Origin: Chloroflexota bacterium
GTDB lineage: Bacteria; Chloroflexota; Dehalococcoidia; SHYB01; JACPQI01
Assembly (NCBI GenBank): GCA_016190545.1
Contig: JACPQI010000078.1
Location: 1-19,368, forward strand
DNA: 19,368 bases
Direction: 5' to 3'
In this document: positions 5,946 through 12,730 of the stretch, in pieces
How the letters are laid out: every line of letters starts with the position of its first letter
Position numbering within the stretch: position 1 is the stretch's first letter
The notes under the pieces: generated by a model
What the model was told of the DNA's origin: nothing
What the model saw: the letters and a program-made list of their open reading frames with translations, nothing else
The model's database searches: none
Position numbers and translations under genes: made by a program

Positions 5946-7841
5946 ATGACAGCGCTTGCCCGGCCAGGCCTTTTCAGCCCCCTTCGCGTCGGGACGCTCA
6001 CCCTTCAGAATCGGCTCGCCTTCGCTCCCATCGGCCTCTCCCTCCTCTCCCGGCAACAGTACCTCGACTTCCTGGCAGCCCGGGCCAAGGGTGGCGCCGG
6101 TCTGGTGATGGTGGCCGCCGGCATGGTCATGCGGGATGTCCCAGCGGACTTCATCCGGCTGCATGCCGACGAGTTCGTGCCGGAGCTGCGGCAAATTTCC
6201 GCCGCCGTCCACGCCCACGGCGCGAAGGTGGGCATTCAAGTGCTGCACCAGGGGCGCCAGAGCCCGTTCCCAGACGAACCGGTCGCCCCGTCGCCCATCC
6301 CCTGCCCGGTGACCAGGCGCATGCCCAGGGAGCTGGCGGCAGCGGAGATCGAGGCTCTGGTCGAGGACTATGCGGAGGGGGTGCGCCGCGCCCGGGACGC
6401 CGGGTTCGACCTAGCGGAGATCCACGCCGCTCACGGCTACCTGGTCAGCCAGTTCTTGTCCGCGCGGTCGAACCAGCGCGCTGACGGCTACGGCGGCGAC
6501 CTTAGAGGCAGGTCGCGCTTCCTCACCGACATCCTGCGCCGCGCCCGGCAGAAAGTCGGACGCGCCTTCCCCATAAGCTGCCGGATCAACGGCAACGACA
6601 ACATCGACGGGGGACTCCTCCCCGAGGAAACCGAGGCGATCGCCGCGCTGGCAGAGGAGGCCGGCGCCGACCTCATTAACGTGTCAGGAGGGGTGTACGG
6701 CTCCTATCCGGTGACCATTGCGCCGTTCTACGCCGCGCCAGCCTTGTACGTCGATGTCGCCGCCAGGGTGAAGCGCCGCGTCCGCATCCCCGTGGGCGTC
6801 GCCTGCCGGATCGAAAGCGTCGACCTGGCGGAGCGCACCGTTCAGGAAGGAAAGGCCGACCTGGTGGCGCTGGGGCGTCCTCTCATCGCAGACCCCGACC
6901 TTCCCCTCAAGGCCAGCCGAGGGGACCGGGACAGCATCCGCCCCTGCATCTACTGCAACCAGGGGTGCATGAAGGAGCTGGACAAGGTCGAGCCGATTAC
7001 GTGCACCGTCAACCCGCAGGTGGGACGGGAAGGAATGTCGGTAGCGCCGCCCCAGCGGAAGAAGCGGGTGCTGGTAATAGGCGGGGGACTGGCCGGACTG
7101 GAGGCCGCTTACAGCGCGGCCCGCCGGGGCCATACTGTGACGCTCTATGAAGAAGCCCGCGAACTCGGGGGCCAGTGGCACCTCGCCGCGGCCCCTCCTC
7201 TCAAGCAGGGCTATCTCCGTTTCCTGCGCTGGCTGACTCGGCAGGTCGAGCAACACGGCGTGCAGGTGCGACTGGGGGCCCACGCTACCCAAGAGACGGT
7301 GGCAAACGAGCGGCCCGACGCCATCGTTGTCGCCACCGGTGCAAAGCCGATGATCCCACCCATCCCCGGCATCGAGCGCGCCGTCACCGCTTGGGATGTC
7401 CTCTGGGGGCAAACGCCCATAGGGGAGCGCGTCGTGATCATCGGCGGCAACTCCGTGGGCCTGGAGACGGCACATTCCCTGGCCGTCGCGGGAAAGAAGG
7501 TCCTGGTGCTGGAGATGCAGCAGTATATCGGCGCCGATATGCCCTCGACGGTGCGCTGGCACCTGCGCCGCCTCCTGGACCAGCGAGGCGTGCAGAGCAT
7601 GCGCTCGGCCAAAGTCAAAGCTATCCACTCCGACGGCATCGTCGTGGAGACCAAGGAGGGCGAGAAGGCCCTGCCGGCGGCGGACACCGTTGTGCTGGCC
7701 GTAGGCTCTCACGCCTCGCGCGAGTTCGCCGCCAGCCTCCAAGGTTTAGCGCCAGAAGTCTACGTCGTGGGCGACGCCACTCGCCCGCGTAGCGCTCTCG
7801 AAGCGGTGCGGGAAGGATGGGACGTCGGCTGCGCCATCTAG
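5946..7841 (+). CDS. Old yellow enzyme/2,4-dienoyl-CoA reductase-like FMN/4Fe-4S/FAD oxidoreductase
   Basis: 631 residues from ATG 5946 with AGAGGAGG about 5 bases upstream. Architecture matches FadH (about 670 residues) and related trimethylamine dehydrogenase-type enzymes. An N-terminal FMN TIM barrel (about 1-330) contains LQNRLAFAPIG, QVLHQGRQS, H160-x2-H163 in EIHAAHGY and QRADGYGG. A [4Fe-4S] site is C334-x2-C337-x3-C341-x11-C353. An FAD Rossmann motif (VLVIGGGLAGLEAA) begins near 374, and an NAD(P)-type motif (VVIIGGNSVGLETA) lies near 497. Electrons would pass NAD(P)H-FAD-FeS-FMN to an enoyl or similar substrate in the cytoplasm. No beta-oxidation gene is adjacent, so the substrate is open. 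A palindromic repeat separates it from the LLM gene, suggesting its own regulation. Confidence 0.9.
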   Translation: MTALARPGLFSPLRVGTLTLQNRLAFAPIGLSLLSRQQYLDFLAARAKGGAGLVMVAAGMVMRDVPADFIRLHADEFVPELRQISAAVHAHGAKVGIQVLHQGRQSPFPDEPVAPSPIPCPVTRRMPRELAAAEIEALVEDYAEGVRRARDAGFDLAEIHAAHGYLVSQFLSARSNQRADGYGGDLRGRSRFLTDILRRARQKVGRAFPISCRINGNDNIDGGLLPEETEAIAALAEEAGADLINVSGGVYGSYPVTIAPFYAAPALYVDVAARVKRRVRIPVGVACRIESVDLAERTVQEGKADLVALGRPLIADPDLPLKASRGDRDSIRPCIYCNQGCMKELDKVEPITCTVNPQVGREGMSVAPPQRKKRVLVIGGGLAGLEAAYSAARRGHTVTLYEEARELGGQWHLAAAPPLKQGYLRFLRWLTRQVEQHGVQVRLGAHATQETVANERPDAIVVATGAKPMIPPIPGIERAVTAWDVLWGQTPIGERVVIIGGNSVGLETAHSLAVAGKKVLVLEMQQYIGADMPSTVRWHLRRLLDQRGVQSMRSAKVKAIHSDGIVVETKEGEKALPAADTVVLAVGSHASREFAASLQGLAPEVYVVGDATRPRSALEAVREGWDVGCAI

Positions 7842-7900
7842 GCCCTGGGCAAAAGTCCCCCTACCCCCGAGCGACAAGGCTTTTCATTTCCACGGCAGAA

Positions 7901-8003
7901 ACAGGAGAGTACAGGGAACCCAGGTTCCCTGTCAGGGGGCATGGGGGATGTCCCCCCATCTCAGTTTCTTAATCCCTCCTCTCCTGTGGAGAGGGGGTTA
8001 GGC
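7901..8003. repeat. GGGGGTGTCCCCCC-type dispersed repeat, copy A
   Basis: Non-coding sequence in the convergent gap after the old-yellow-enzyme gene. It has a short inverted repeat GGGAACC/GGTTCCC, then the core CAGGGGGCATGGGGGATG followed by TCCCCCCA (7932-7958), then a CTCTCCTGTGGAGAGGGGG hairpin. About 100 bases align closely with copy C (14156-14266), and the core and hairpin also align with copy B (12556-12697), all in the same orientation. Its paired G- and C-tracts could work as a bidirectional terminator, which is inference. The segment 7842-7900 between gene and repeat shows nothing recognisable. Confidence 0.75.
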
Positions 8004-8009
8004 TCCGCG

Positions 8010-8276
8010 TCACCGGCTCTCGGCTTCCAGCAGTTGCGCGCAGGCCAGGCACAACGCCTCGCACTGGACTACCTTATCGGCGCGCCTCACCGCCTCGGCG
8101 GACACGACGCGCGACTCCCAATGCCCACCGAATCGCGAGAACCGCCTCAAGCAGCGCCCGCCGTGGTGCGGCGCCTGCTGCCCCGTGTGTGGCCTCGCGC
8201 ACTCGCACCGGCCCCCGGACCGGGCGAACACCCGCTCACTGACCACGTCCGGGATTCGTTCGGCTACACTCGCCAT
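8010..8276 (-). CDS. Small HNH-like zinc-binding protein with apparently lost catalytic residues
   Basis: 88 residues from ATG 8276 with AGGAGG seven bases upstream. The pattern SGGRCEC, then GRCLRRF, then HWESRVVS, then CEALCLACAQLL resembles small HNH-fold proteins. Those usually read SGGRCEC...GRC...WEAHHI...ALC..CH. Here the HH of the active-site strand is RV and the final CxxCH lacks its histidine (CLACA). Structural cysteines remain, so the domain may still bind zinc while having lost nuclease activity. The family comparison is from memory, so it is tentative. It follows the zinc-ribbon gene after 29 bases on the same strand, probably one operon. Confidence 0.6.
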   Translation of the reverse strand: MASVAERIPDVVSERVFARSGGRCECARPHTGQQAPHHGGRCLRRFSRFGGHWESRVVSAEAVRRADKVVQCEALCLACAQLLEAESR

Positions 8277-8305
8277 GTCGCGACCTCCTCAGACCGCCGC
8301 GAGGG

Positions 8306-8551
8306 CTACACCGCCGTGGAGCGAAGCGTGCTGGTCTCCTTCTCCACGGACTCCAGCGACCAGATCGCCCGGCTGTCGCCCCGCTTCGAGGTGTAAAACG
8401 CGAGGATAGCATCGCAGTCGAAGCACCGCGCCTCCACCATGCCGCTGTACTCCTTGCTCACAGCCGCGACCGCGAAGGCGGTGGGGCAGCGCGGGCATTT
8501 CGCCACCAGCAACTCTTCCCCGGCGGCGATGTCCACTAAACGCACTTTCAT
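8306..8551 (-). CDS. Small zinc-ribbon protein
   Basis: 81 residues from ATG 8551, with GGAGG 5 bases upstream; a GTG two codons earlier is less likely because it falls within the ribosome-site spacing. C19-x2-C22 (AKCPRC) and C43-x2-C46 (ARCFDC) form a compact ribbon with a 20-residue loop. A charged tail with a W-S-L-E-S-V-E-K segment follows. No enzyme domain. It has its own promoter (8604-8632) and is followed by the HNH-like gene. I do not recognise the family; a nucleic-acid or protein-binding adaptor is possible. Confidence 0.7.
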   Translation of the reverse strand: MKVRLVDIAAGEELLVAKCPRCPTAFAVAAVSKEYSGMVEARCFDCDAILAFYTSKRGDSRAIWSLESVEKETSTLRSTAV

Positions 8552-8603
8552 AACCACCTCCTCACGTCAACTAGGTTTTGAAAGCGCTCCAATCAAGTGT
8601 CCT

Positions 8604-8632
8604 ATTATGTCACTTGCCGCTCCCGAATTCAA
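8604..8632 (-). promoter_or_regulatory. Promoter for the zinc-ribbon/HNH-like pair
   Basis: On the minus strand, TTGAAT (8632-8627), 17 bases, then CATAAT (8609-8604). Predicted start is near 8597. The leader of about 46 bases contains TTGGAGCGCTTTCAA (8592-8578), an imperfect palindrome that recurs upstream of the geranylgeranyl-reductase-like gene, and ends in a strong Shine-Dalgarno. Confidence 0.6.
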
Positions 8633-8676
8633 TCACTTTTGCGGGCAAAAGGAAGGATTCTTCCCCTGACACTACC

Positions 8677-8790
8677 TTAGCGGGCATCACGCAACTCCCG
8701 CACCCAGGCTGTTGAATCGTCGCCGGTCCTGAAACCGAGAGCCGCCAGCCGCTCTTTGGCTTCGCTCACAGAGAGTTTGGTGGCGCTCAC
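8677..8790 (-). CDS. Possible 37-residue micro-ORF
   Basis: GTG start at 8790 with a very good GGAGG five bases upstream, and TAA at 8677-8679. The product is amphipathic and charged: KLSVSEAKERLAALGF, then STAWVRELRDAR. It resembles a short helical antitoxin-like or truncated regulatory peptide, but I recognise no family. The frame is also open upstream for about 15 codons without a better start, so it may be the tail of a decayed gene. No toxin-like partner is adjacent. Function unknown. Confidence 0.4.
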   Translation of the reverse strand: MSATKLSVSEAKERLAALGFRTGDDSTAWVRELRDAR

Positions 8791-9065
8791 AGCTTCCTCC
8801 AGAATTGCGCTCTTAGCTCCGTTATAGAACCATTACTGCCCCACAGTCAATGTTGAACACAGCCTGGCCCGGATGCCTGGCCTACCCGCCCTCACCGCCG
8901 ACCGGACCTGGCAACACCTCTCAGCCGGTGTCGAGGTGAGGGTGATTCGCTAGTTGACCACGCGGCCTGACCTGGTGTCCAAGCTGAGGCGGCTCTTGGC
9001 CCGTCCGAAACCACATGCCAGCAGCTTGTGACTTGCCGGACGAGCAGTTTCATGACAACTCGGAT
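8791..9065. other. Gene-free stretch with an inverted repeat
   Basis: I see no supported gene here. CCCTCACC (8889-8896) and GGTGAGGG (8935-8942) form an 8-base inverted repeat around an inner ACACC/GGTGT pair, so a branched hairpin is possible. A plus-strand frame around it is interrupted by a stop and has no ribosome site. Confidence 0.4.
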
Positions 9066-11699
9066 TCACTCGAAGCGCTTCGTCAGCGGGTAGCGGTCAA
9101 CTCCGTTGGGAGGCACGGTATAGGGCGTGTCGCCTATCCCGTCCCCGTTGGCATCCTTCCCAGTGTAGTTGCTCCAGTAGTTACCCTTACTGCCATCATC
9201 CCAACGGTTGCCACTGCCGTTGTCCCCTGCCTGACCCGAGAACAGGTTGTTCTGGTAAATGAGGTTATTCTTGCCATCTGCCCATAAACCTCCACCTGAA
9301 TTCAGAATGCTGTTACCTCGTATAATGTTGTTGTCTCCCTTAATGGATATGCCGCTTGGGCTGCTCTCTATCCTATTGTTTTCGACAAGTGAGTTGCTAG
9401 TGATTATCATCCCTGTGCCCCAACCGTTCAGTATGGTATTGTTAGCCACCATCACGTCGCGTGCTTCTTCCCAGTCCATCATGTCAACGCCGCTCTGGAT
9501 AAATCCGTCAACAGTATTGCCTTCAACTATGACATTGCTGGAAGTATCAACAAAAATTCCCTGGTAAGTGCCCTTGAAGGTGCTATTCACAACTCTCGCC
9601 GAGCCAACATGCCCCAGATATACGCCAGCTTGTGAGCCGGTTATCACGCTGTTTGCGATAACAGCGCTCTTGGCCCGTTCTACAAACAGCCCTCCACCGA
9701 TATTCCAAGAGGCATCGTGTAACTCGCTGTCCTTCATTACCAGAGTTGAATCCTGGCCGACTATTAACTGGAAGCCATAGCCATCCTCGGCAGCTTTGAT
9801 GATACTCCGCTCGATGCGTATGGAGCCTCCTCCACGCGCCTCTACGTTTACAAGCCCCTTGCCACCAAGGACAAGAGTACTATCTCTGATTACCAGGCTG
9901 CCAGTAGGCTCTACATATATGCCGCCCGCTTCTATGACAAAGGTCTGACTCTCGATGACCTTTTCGCCCTTCACAACAATGGTGTTCACGTCTGTGAACT
10001 GAGGCCCTTGGGCAAAGGAAACCGGCTTCGTCTCAGGGACCGGTAACGCCTTGACCTCTACAGGCTTAATGGCAGGGTACTTATCTTCACCCGCGGGCAC
10101 CAGTGAATATGGGGTATCCCCTATACCATCCCCGTTGGAGTCCTTTCCCTGGTAGGTTTTCCAGTAGTTTCCTCTTCCATCGGAGTCCCAGCGGTTGGCG
10201 CCATTATCATATGGTGCCCCCTTTTGGTAGCTGAGATTGTTCTGATAGATAAGATTCCCTGAAGAACCATCAATAGTGACGGCGTTCTGAGCCGAAGCTA
10301 TTGAGTTACCAAATATCTTGTTCCCATCAGCTTGATAGAAAAGAAAAAGACCGATTTCACCATCAGATATTTGATTACCAGATATCCAGTTATCTTCGGA
10401 GGCGAGGAGAAAGACGGAAGACATTCGCACTGGCACTGAGACTTGATTATTAAGAAGGCGATTCCTATCGGAGTGGTCAAGATAGAGAATCCCGTAGCCT
10501 CCCCGAGAAGCTCCCCATATTTTGTTACCTGCCACTATGTTTTCATGGGCATAAATCAGCAGTATACCGAACCTGACTGACCCCATCAATTGAATGTCGT
10601 TATTCTCAATTCTGTTGTTTACGCCTGCTCTGAGCCATACCGCTACTTCCCTGACAGTAAAGGTATTGTTGCGGATGACGTTGTTAGAACTGCTGACCAT
10701 TCCTACAGGCCAATCAACATCCATTGTGTTATCAGCTATGACATTGTTCCACGAATGCCAGGCGCTGATTCCACCCATATTCTGCCAGCGTAACAGTGGC
10801 TTCTGTACAAAGGTGTTGTCAGTAATAGTGTTGTTGTGGGACCTATCCATAGTGACAATAACCGAGTCAAAGGTAGTAGCGTGGTGAAACCTGTTACCTG
10901 TAATCGTGTTGCCAGAGCTAGCAATATACAGTGCCTGGTAATCGTTCGAATTGAATTCATTCCCTTTCAGGGTAATCTTGTCTCCCCTCAGGATTGTCCC
11001 AATGAAATTGCCAGATATGATATTGTTCTCAAGCACAGCCCCCGGGGTTTTTATCAGCAGCCCCTTTACCTCGTCACCGACAAACTCGAACTTGCCCCCT
11101 TGCCACCCCACGCCGTGCAACTCGCTGTTCTCCATCTCAAAGGCTGAGCCACTGACAACGAAAGCGAATCTATGCTCCTGGTTCGCTGCGGTGATGGCGC
11201 TCCCGTAGATGTACATGGAGCCTCCAGCCTCAACCGATATCTTGTACTGCCCATCGAAGCCGGAATTCACCTTGAGCGTGGTCCTCTCCAGGGTTAACCT
11301 ACCGTTTCCCTTTATGACCAGGTTGCCGTTCAAGGTTATCGTTCTGTCTTCGACTTTCAAGGATGTTGTGATAATCCAGTCTCCTTTTTGAGGAGGCTCG
11401 CTCATCGAAGCGGGCGTTGAGGTGGGTTCTGGCGTTGGAGTAGGAAAGGGAGATGGGGAAGCGGTAAGCTTGAGTGTTGCGGTAGGACTGGATGCTGACG
11501 TAGGCGTGGGCTTTGGCTTGGAAGTGGCCATAGGTGTTGGTGTCGGAATAACGGTCGCTAGCGGAGTAGGCACAGGGGTCAGGCTAGCCGTGGGCGTAGG
11601 GGCCAGGGTTGCTGTAGGTGGCGGCTCAGGTAGAGTGCAAGCCGCTACAAGTGATAAGCCGAAAGCAAGGGCCAGTAGCCAATACCGTGGTCCTATCAT
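9066..11699 (-). CDS. Large secreted lipoprotein with two duplicated beta-helix (NosD-like) domains
   Basis: 877 residues. An N-terminal lipoprotein signal peptide has lipobox LVAAC (Cys21). A Thr/Pro-rich stalk (about 25-100) would hold the rest off the membrane. Two homologous halves follow, each opening with a strand-rich cap (TLKVNSGF..., TLVLGGKG...) and an ELHxxxW element. Each continues as right-handed parallel beta-helix (PbH1) repeats rich in N-x-I-x-x-N-x-I, and closes with GNYW-x(n)-GKD-x-NGDGIGDTPY. The last motif contains a D-x-N-x-DG-x-GD calcium-type loop and is familiar from NosD-like and archaeal surface proteins. Likely role: surface carbohydrate binding or cleavage, or a structural coat; catalytic residues cannot be named. 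Its DNA is clearly more AT-rich than neighbours, suggesting transfer. No Shine-Dalgarno; TAGAAT (11706-11711) lies 6 bases before the ATG, so the mRNA may be leaderless. Confidence 0.85.
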   Translation of the reverse strand: MIGPRYWLLALAFGLSLVAACTLPEPPPTATLAPTPTASLTPVPTPLATVIPTPTPMATSKPKPTPTSASSPTATLKLTASPSPFPTPTPEPTSTPASMSEPPQKGDWIITTSLKVEDRTITLNGNLVIKGNGRLTLERTTLKVNSGFDGQYKISVEAGGSMYIYGSAITAANQEHRFAFVVSGSAFEMENSELHGVGWQGGKFEFVGDEVKGLLIKTPGAVLENNIISGNFIGTILRGDKITLKGNEFNSNDYQALYIASSGNTITGNRFHHATTFDSVIVTMDRSHNNTITDNTFVQKPLLRWQNMGGISAWHSWNNVIADNTMDVDWPVGMVSSSNNVIRNNTFTVREVAVWLRAGVNNRIENNDIQLMGSVRFGILLIYAHENIVAGNKIWGASRGGYGILYLDHSDRNRLLNNQVSVPVRMSSVFLLASEDNWISGNQISDGEIGLFLFYQADGNKIFGNSIASAQNAVTIDGSSGNLIYQNNLSYQKGAPYDNGANRWDSDGRGNYWKTYQGKDSNGDGIGDTPYSLVPAGEDKYPAIKPVEVKALPVPETKPVSFAQGPQFTDVNTIVVKGEKVIESQTFVIEAGGIYVEPTGSLVIRDSTLVLGGKGLVNVEARGGGSIRIERSIIKAAEDGYGFQLIVGQDSTLVMKDSELHDASWNIGGGLFVERAKSAVIANSVITGSQAGVYLGHVGSARVVNSTFKGTYQGIFVDTSSNVIVEGNTVDGFIQSGVDMMDWEEARDVMVANNTILNGWGTGMIITSNSLVENNRIESSPSGISIKGDNNIIRGNSILNSGGGLWADGKNNLIYQNNLFSGQAGDNGSGNRWDDGSKGNYWSNYTGKDANGDGIGDTPYTVPPNGVDRYPLTKRFE

Positions 11700-11751
11700 G
11701 CCGACATTCTACATCATCCCATTGAGGCAACAGATACAGTTCGGATCTCAC

Positions 11752-11826
11752 TGGGGGGCCGTGTGGGATTCGAACCCACGACCCTCTGCTTAAAAGGCAG
11801 GTGCTCTACCCCTGAGCTAACGGCCC
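11752..11826 (-). tRNA. tRNA-Lys (anticodon TTT)
   Basis: The minus strand folds as a complete cloverleaf. Acceptor stem GGGCCGT/ACGGCCC, D stem GCTC/GAGC with a short AGGGGTA loop, anticodon loop CTTTTAA (anticodon TTT, Lys), and T arm GTGGG-TTCGAAT-CCCAC. Encoded CCA occupies 11754-11752. Two oddities: the top anticodon-stem pair is C:A (27-43), and the discriminator base before CCA is C rather than the usual purine. Promoter at 11845-11874. Confidence 0.95.
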
Positions 11827-11844
11827 GCGGCGACCACGACTGTC

Positions 11845-11874
11845 ATTGTAGCGCCATTTCGTATACGATGGCAA
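11845..11874 (-). promoter_or_regulatory. tRNA-Lys promoter
   Basis: On the minus strand, TTGCCA (11874-11869), 18 bases and TACAAT (11850-11845). It would start transcription about 12 bases before the mature tRNA 5' end. The spacer holds the palindrome CGTATACG, which may be incidental. Confidence 0.6.
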
Positions 11875-11952
11875 TGTGAAGAGCGCCGCACCCTTCTCAC
11901 ACAAGCGGTCAACAGCAAGGACTGGAAGTGGTCCCGATATTCCATCGTGCGA

Positions 11953-12000
11953 CCCCCGAATGAATTCGGGGGCATGGATGCCCCGCAATTCATTGCGGGG
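11953..12000. repeat. Double hairpin element
   Basis: Two adjacent 20-base hairpins. The first is CCCCCGAA-TGAA-TTCGGGGG (11953-11972). The second is CCCCGCAA-TTCA-TTGCGGGG (11981-12000). They are separated by the 8 bases CATGGATG. Loops and stems are similar, so one may be a diverged copy of the other. No T-tract follows, so a classical terminator is unlikely. It lies between the divergent tRNA and DUF4149-like genes and looks like a mobile-type palindrome. Confidence 0.7.
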
Positions 12001-12033
12001 TGGAAGAATGATTATCGAGATGGTCTATAGCCT

Positions 12034-12513
12034 GTGAACACCTACCCCTCCGCCATCACCGAGACCCTCTACTACCTCGCCCTGGCACTGTGGCTGGGCG
12101 GCATCGTCCTCATCGGACTGCTGGCCGCGCCCGCCGTCTTCCGGCTGTCGCCGTCGCGGGAGGCGGCGGGGACGCTGACGGGCGGCCTGCTCCGTCGGCT
12201 CGACGCGATGAAGGCGAGCGCCATCGCCCTACTTGCGATTGCCGTGGCGGTGCGCGCCGCCCTGTGGGAGGAGTCGGTGACCACGGCGGCAACCGCCCGC
12301 TACGCTCTCCTGGGCGCGATGGCCCTTGCCGCCGCCCTCTCCGGCCTGGTACTATCGCCCTACCTGCGCGGCCTGCGCCGACTCCTGGGGCCGATCGACC
12401 AGGCGCCGCTGGACCATCCGCTGCGGCGCGCCTTCCGCCGAGGGCATGGCCTGTCCATGCTCCTCATGCTGGCCGAGCTGGGGTGCGGCGTCGCCGTGCT
12501 GTTCGTCCGCTAG
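12034..12513 (+). CDS. DUF4149-like integral membrane protein
   Basis: 159 residues from GTG 12034, the first start after an in-frame TAG. The ribosome site is weak. Four hydrophobic segments are visible, near residues 8-30, 60-78, 88-112 and 137-157. The first contains LYYLALALWLGGIVLIG and is followed by APAVFRL and AGTLTGGLLRRLD. This W-L-G-G...AP-x-V-F-R...G-x-L-x-R-R-L pattern matches the DUF4149/TMEM205-like family. A conserved-looking charged loop with RRAFRRGHGLS precedes the last helix. Function is not established for the family. A MITE-like repeat separates it from the following thioredoxin-like gene. Confidence 0.75.
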   Translation: MNTYPSAITETLYYLALALWLGGIVLIGLLAAPAVFRLSPSREAAGTLTGGLLRRLDAMKASAIALLAIAVAVRAALWEESVTTAATARYALLGAMALAAALSGLVLSPYLRGLRRLLGPIDQAPLDHPLRRAFRRGHGLSMLLMLAELGCGVAVLFVR

Positions 12514-12555
12514 GATGGCGTGCATCCAGAGCGCGGGCCGGGGTCGTAGCCTATA

Positions 12556-12697
12556 AGAGCCTATCGAAAACTGAGGGAGTGCCCCAATGGCATCGGGGCC
12601 AGGGAGCATGGGGGGTGTCCCCCCACTCCTCCTTTTCCTCCCCCTCTCCTGCGCAGGAGAGGGGGACCGAGGGGGTGAGGGTGCTCGGATAGGCTCT
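12556..12697. mobile_element. 142-base MITE-like element carrying GGGGGTGTCCCCCC repeat, copy B
   Basis: Perfect 10-base terminal inverted repeats AGAGCCTATC (12556-12565) and GATAGGCTCT (12688-12697). The similarity extends inwards as CGA and TCG. The interior holds the GGGGGGTGTCCCCCCA core shared with copies A and C, and a perfect 26-base palindrome at 12640-12665 whose centre is CCTGCGCAGG. It encodes no protein. A clear target-site duplication is not visible, although CTAT occurs at both flanks. It is inserted 34 bases before the thioredoxin-like gene start. Confidence 0.65.
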
Positions 12698-12730
12698 CTA
12701 TGGTACCGTAAGTAGAAAGAGGTATCGTCC

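Noticed and set aside
8870..9030. Possible remnant of a coding gene on the plus strand (MPGLPALTADRTWQHL...)
   Set aside because: Only 26 codons before an in-frame stop, no ribosome site and no recognisable family; more likely structured non-coding sequence.
11422..11793. Val/Gly-repeat ORF of 123 residues on the plus strand
   Set aside because: Antisense of the Thr/Pro stalk of the beta-helix lipoprotein, and it runs on into the tRNA.
11752..12000. Integration (att) site at the tRNA gene
   Set aside because: No integrase and no repeated tRNA 3' end; the nearby hairpins do not match tRNA sequence.
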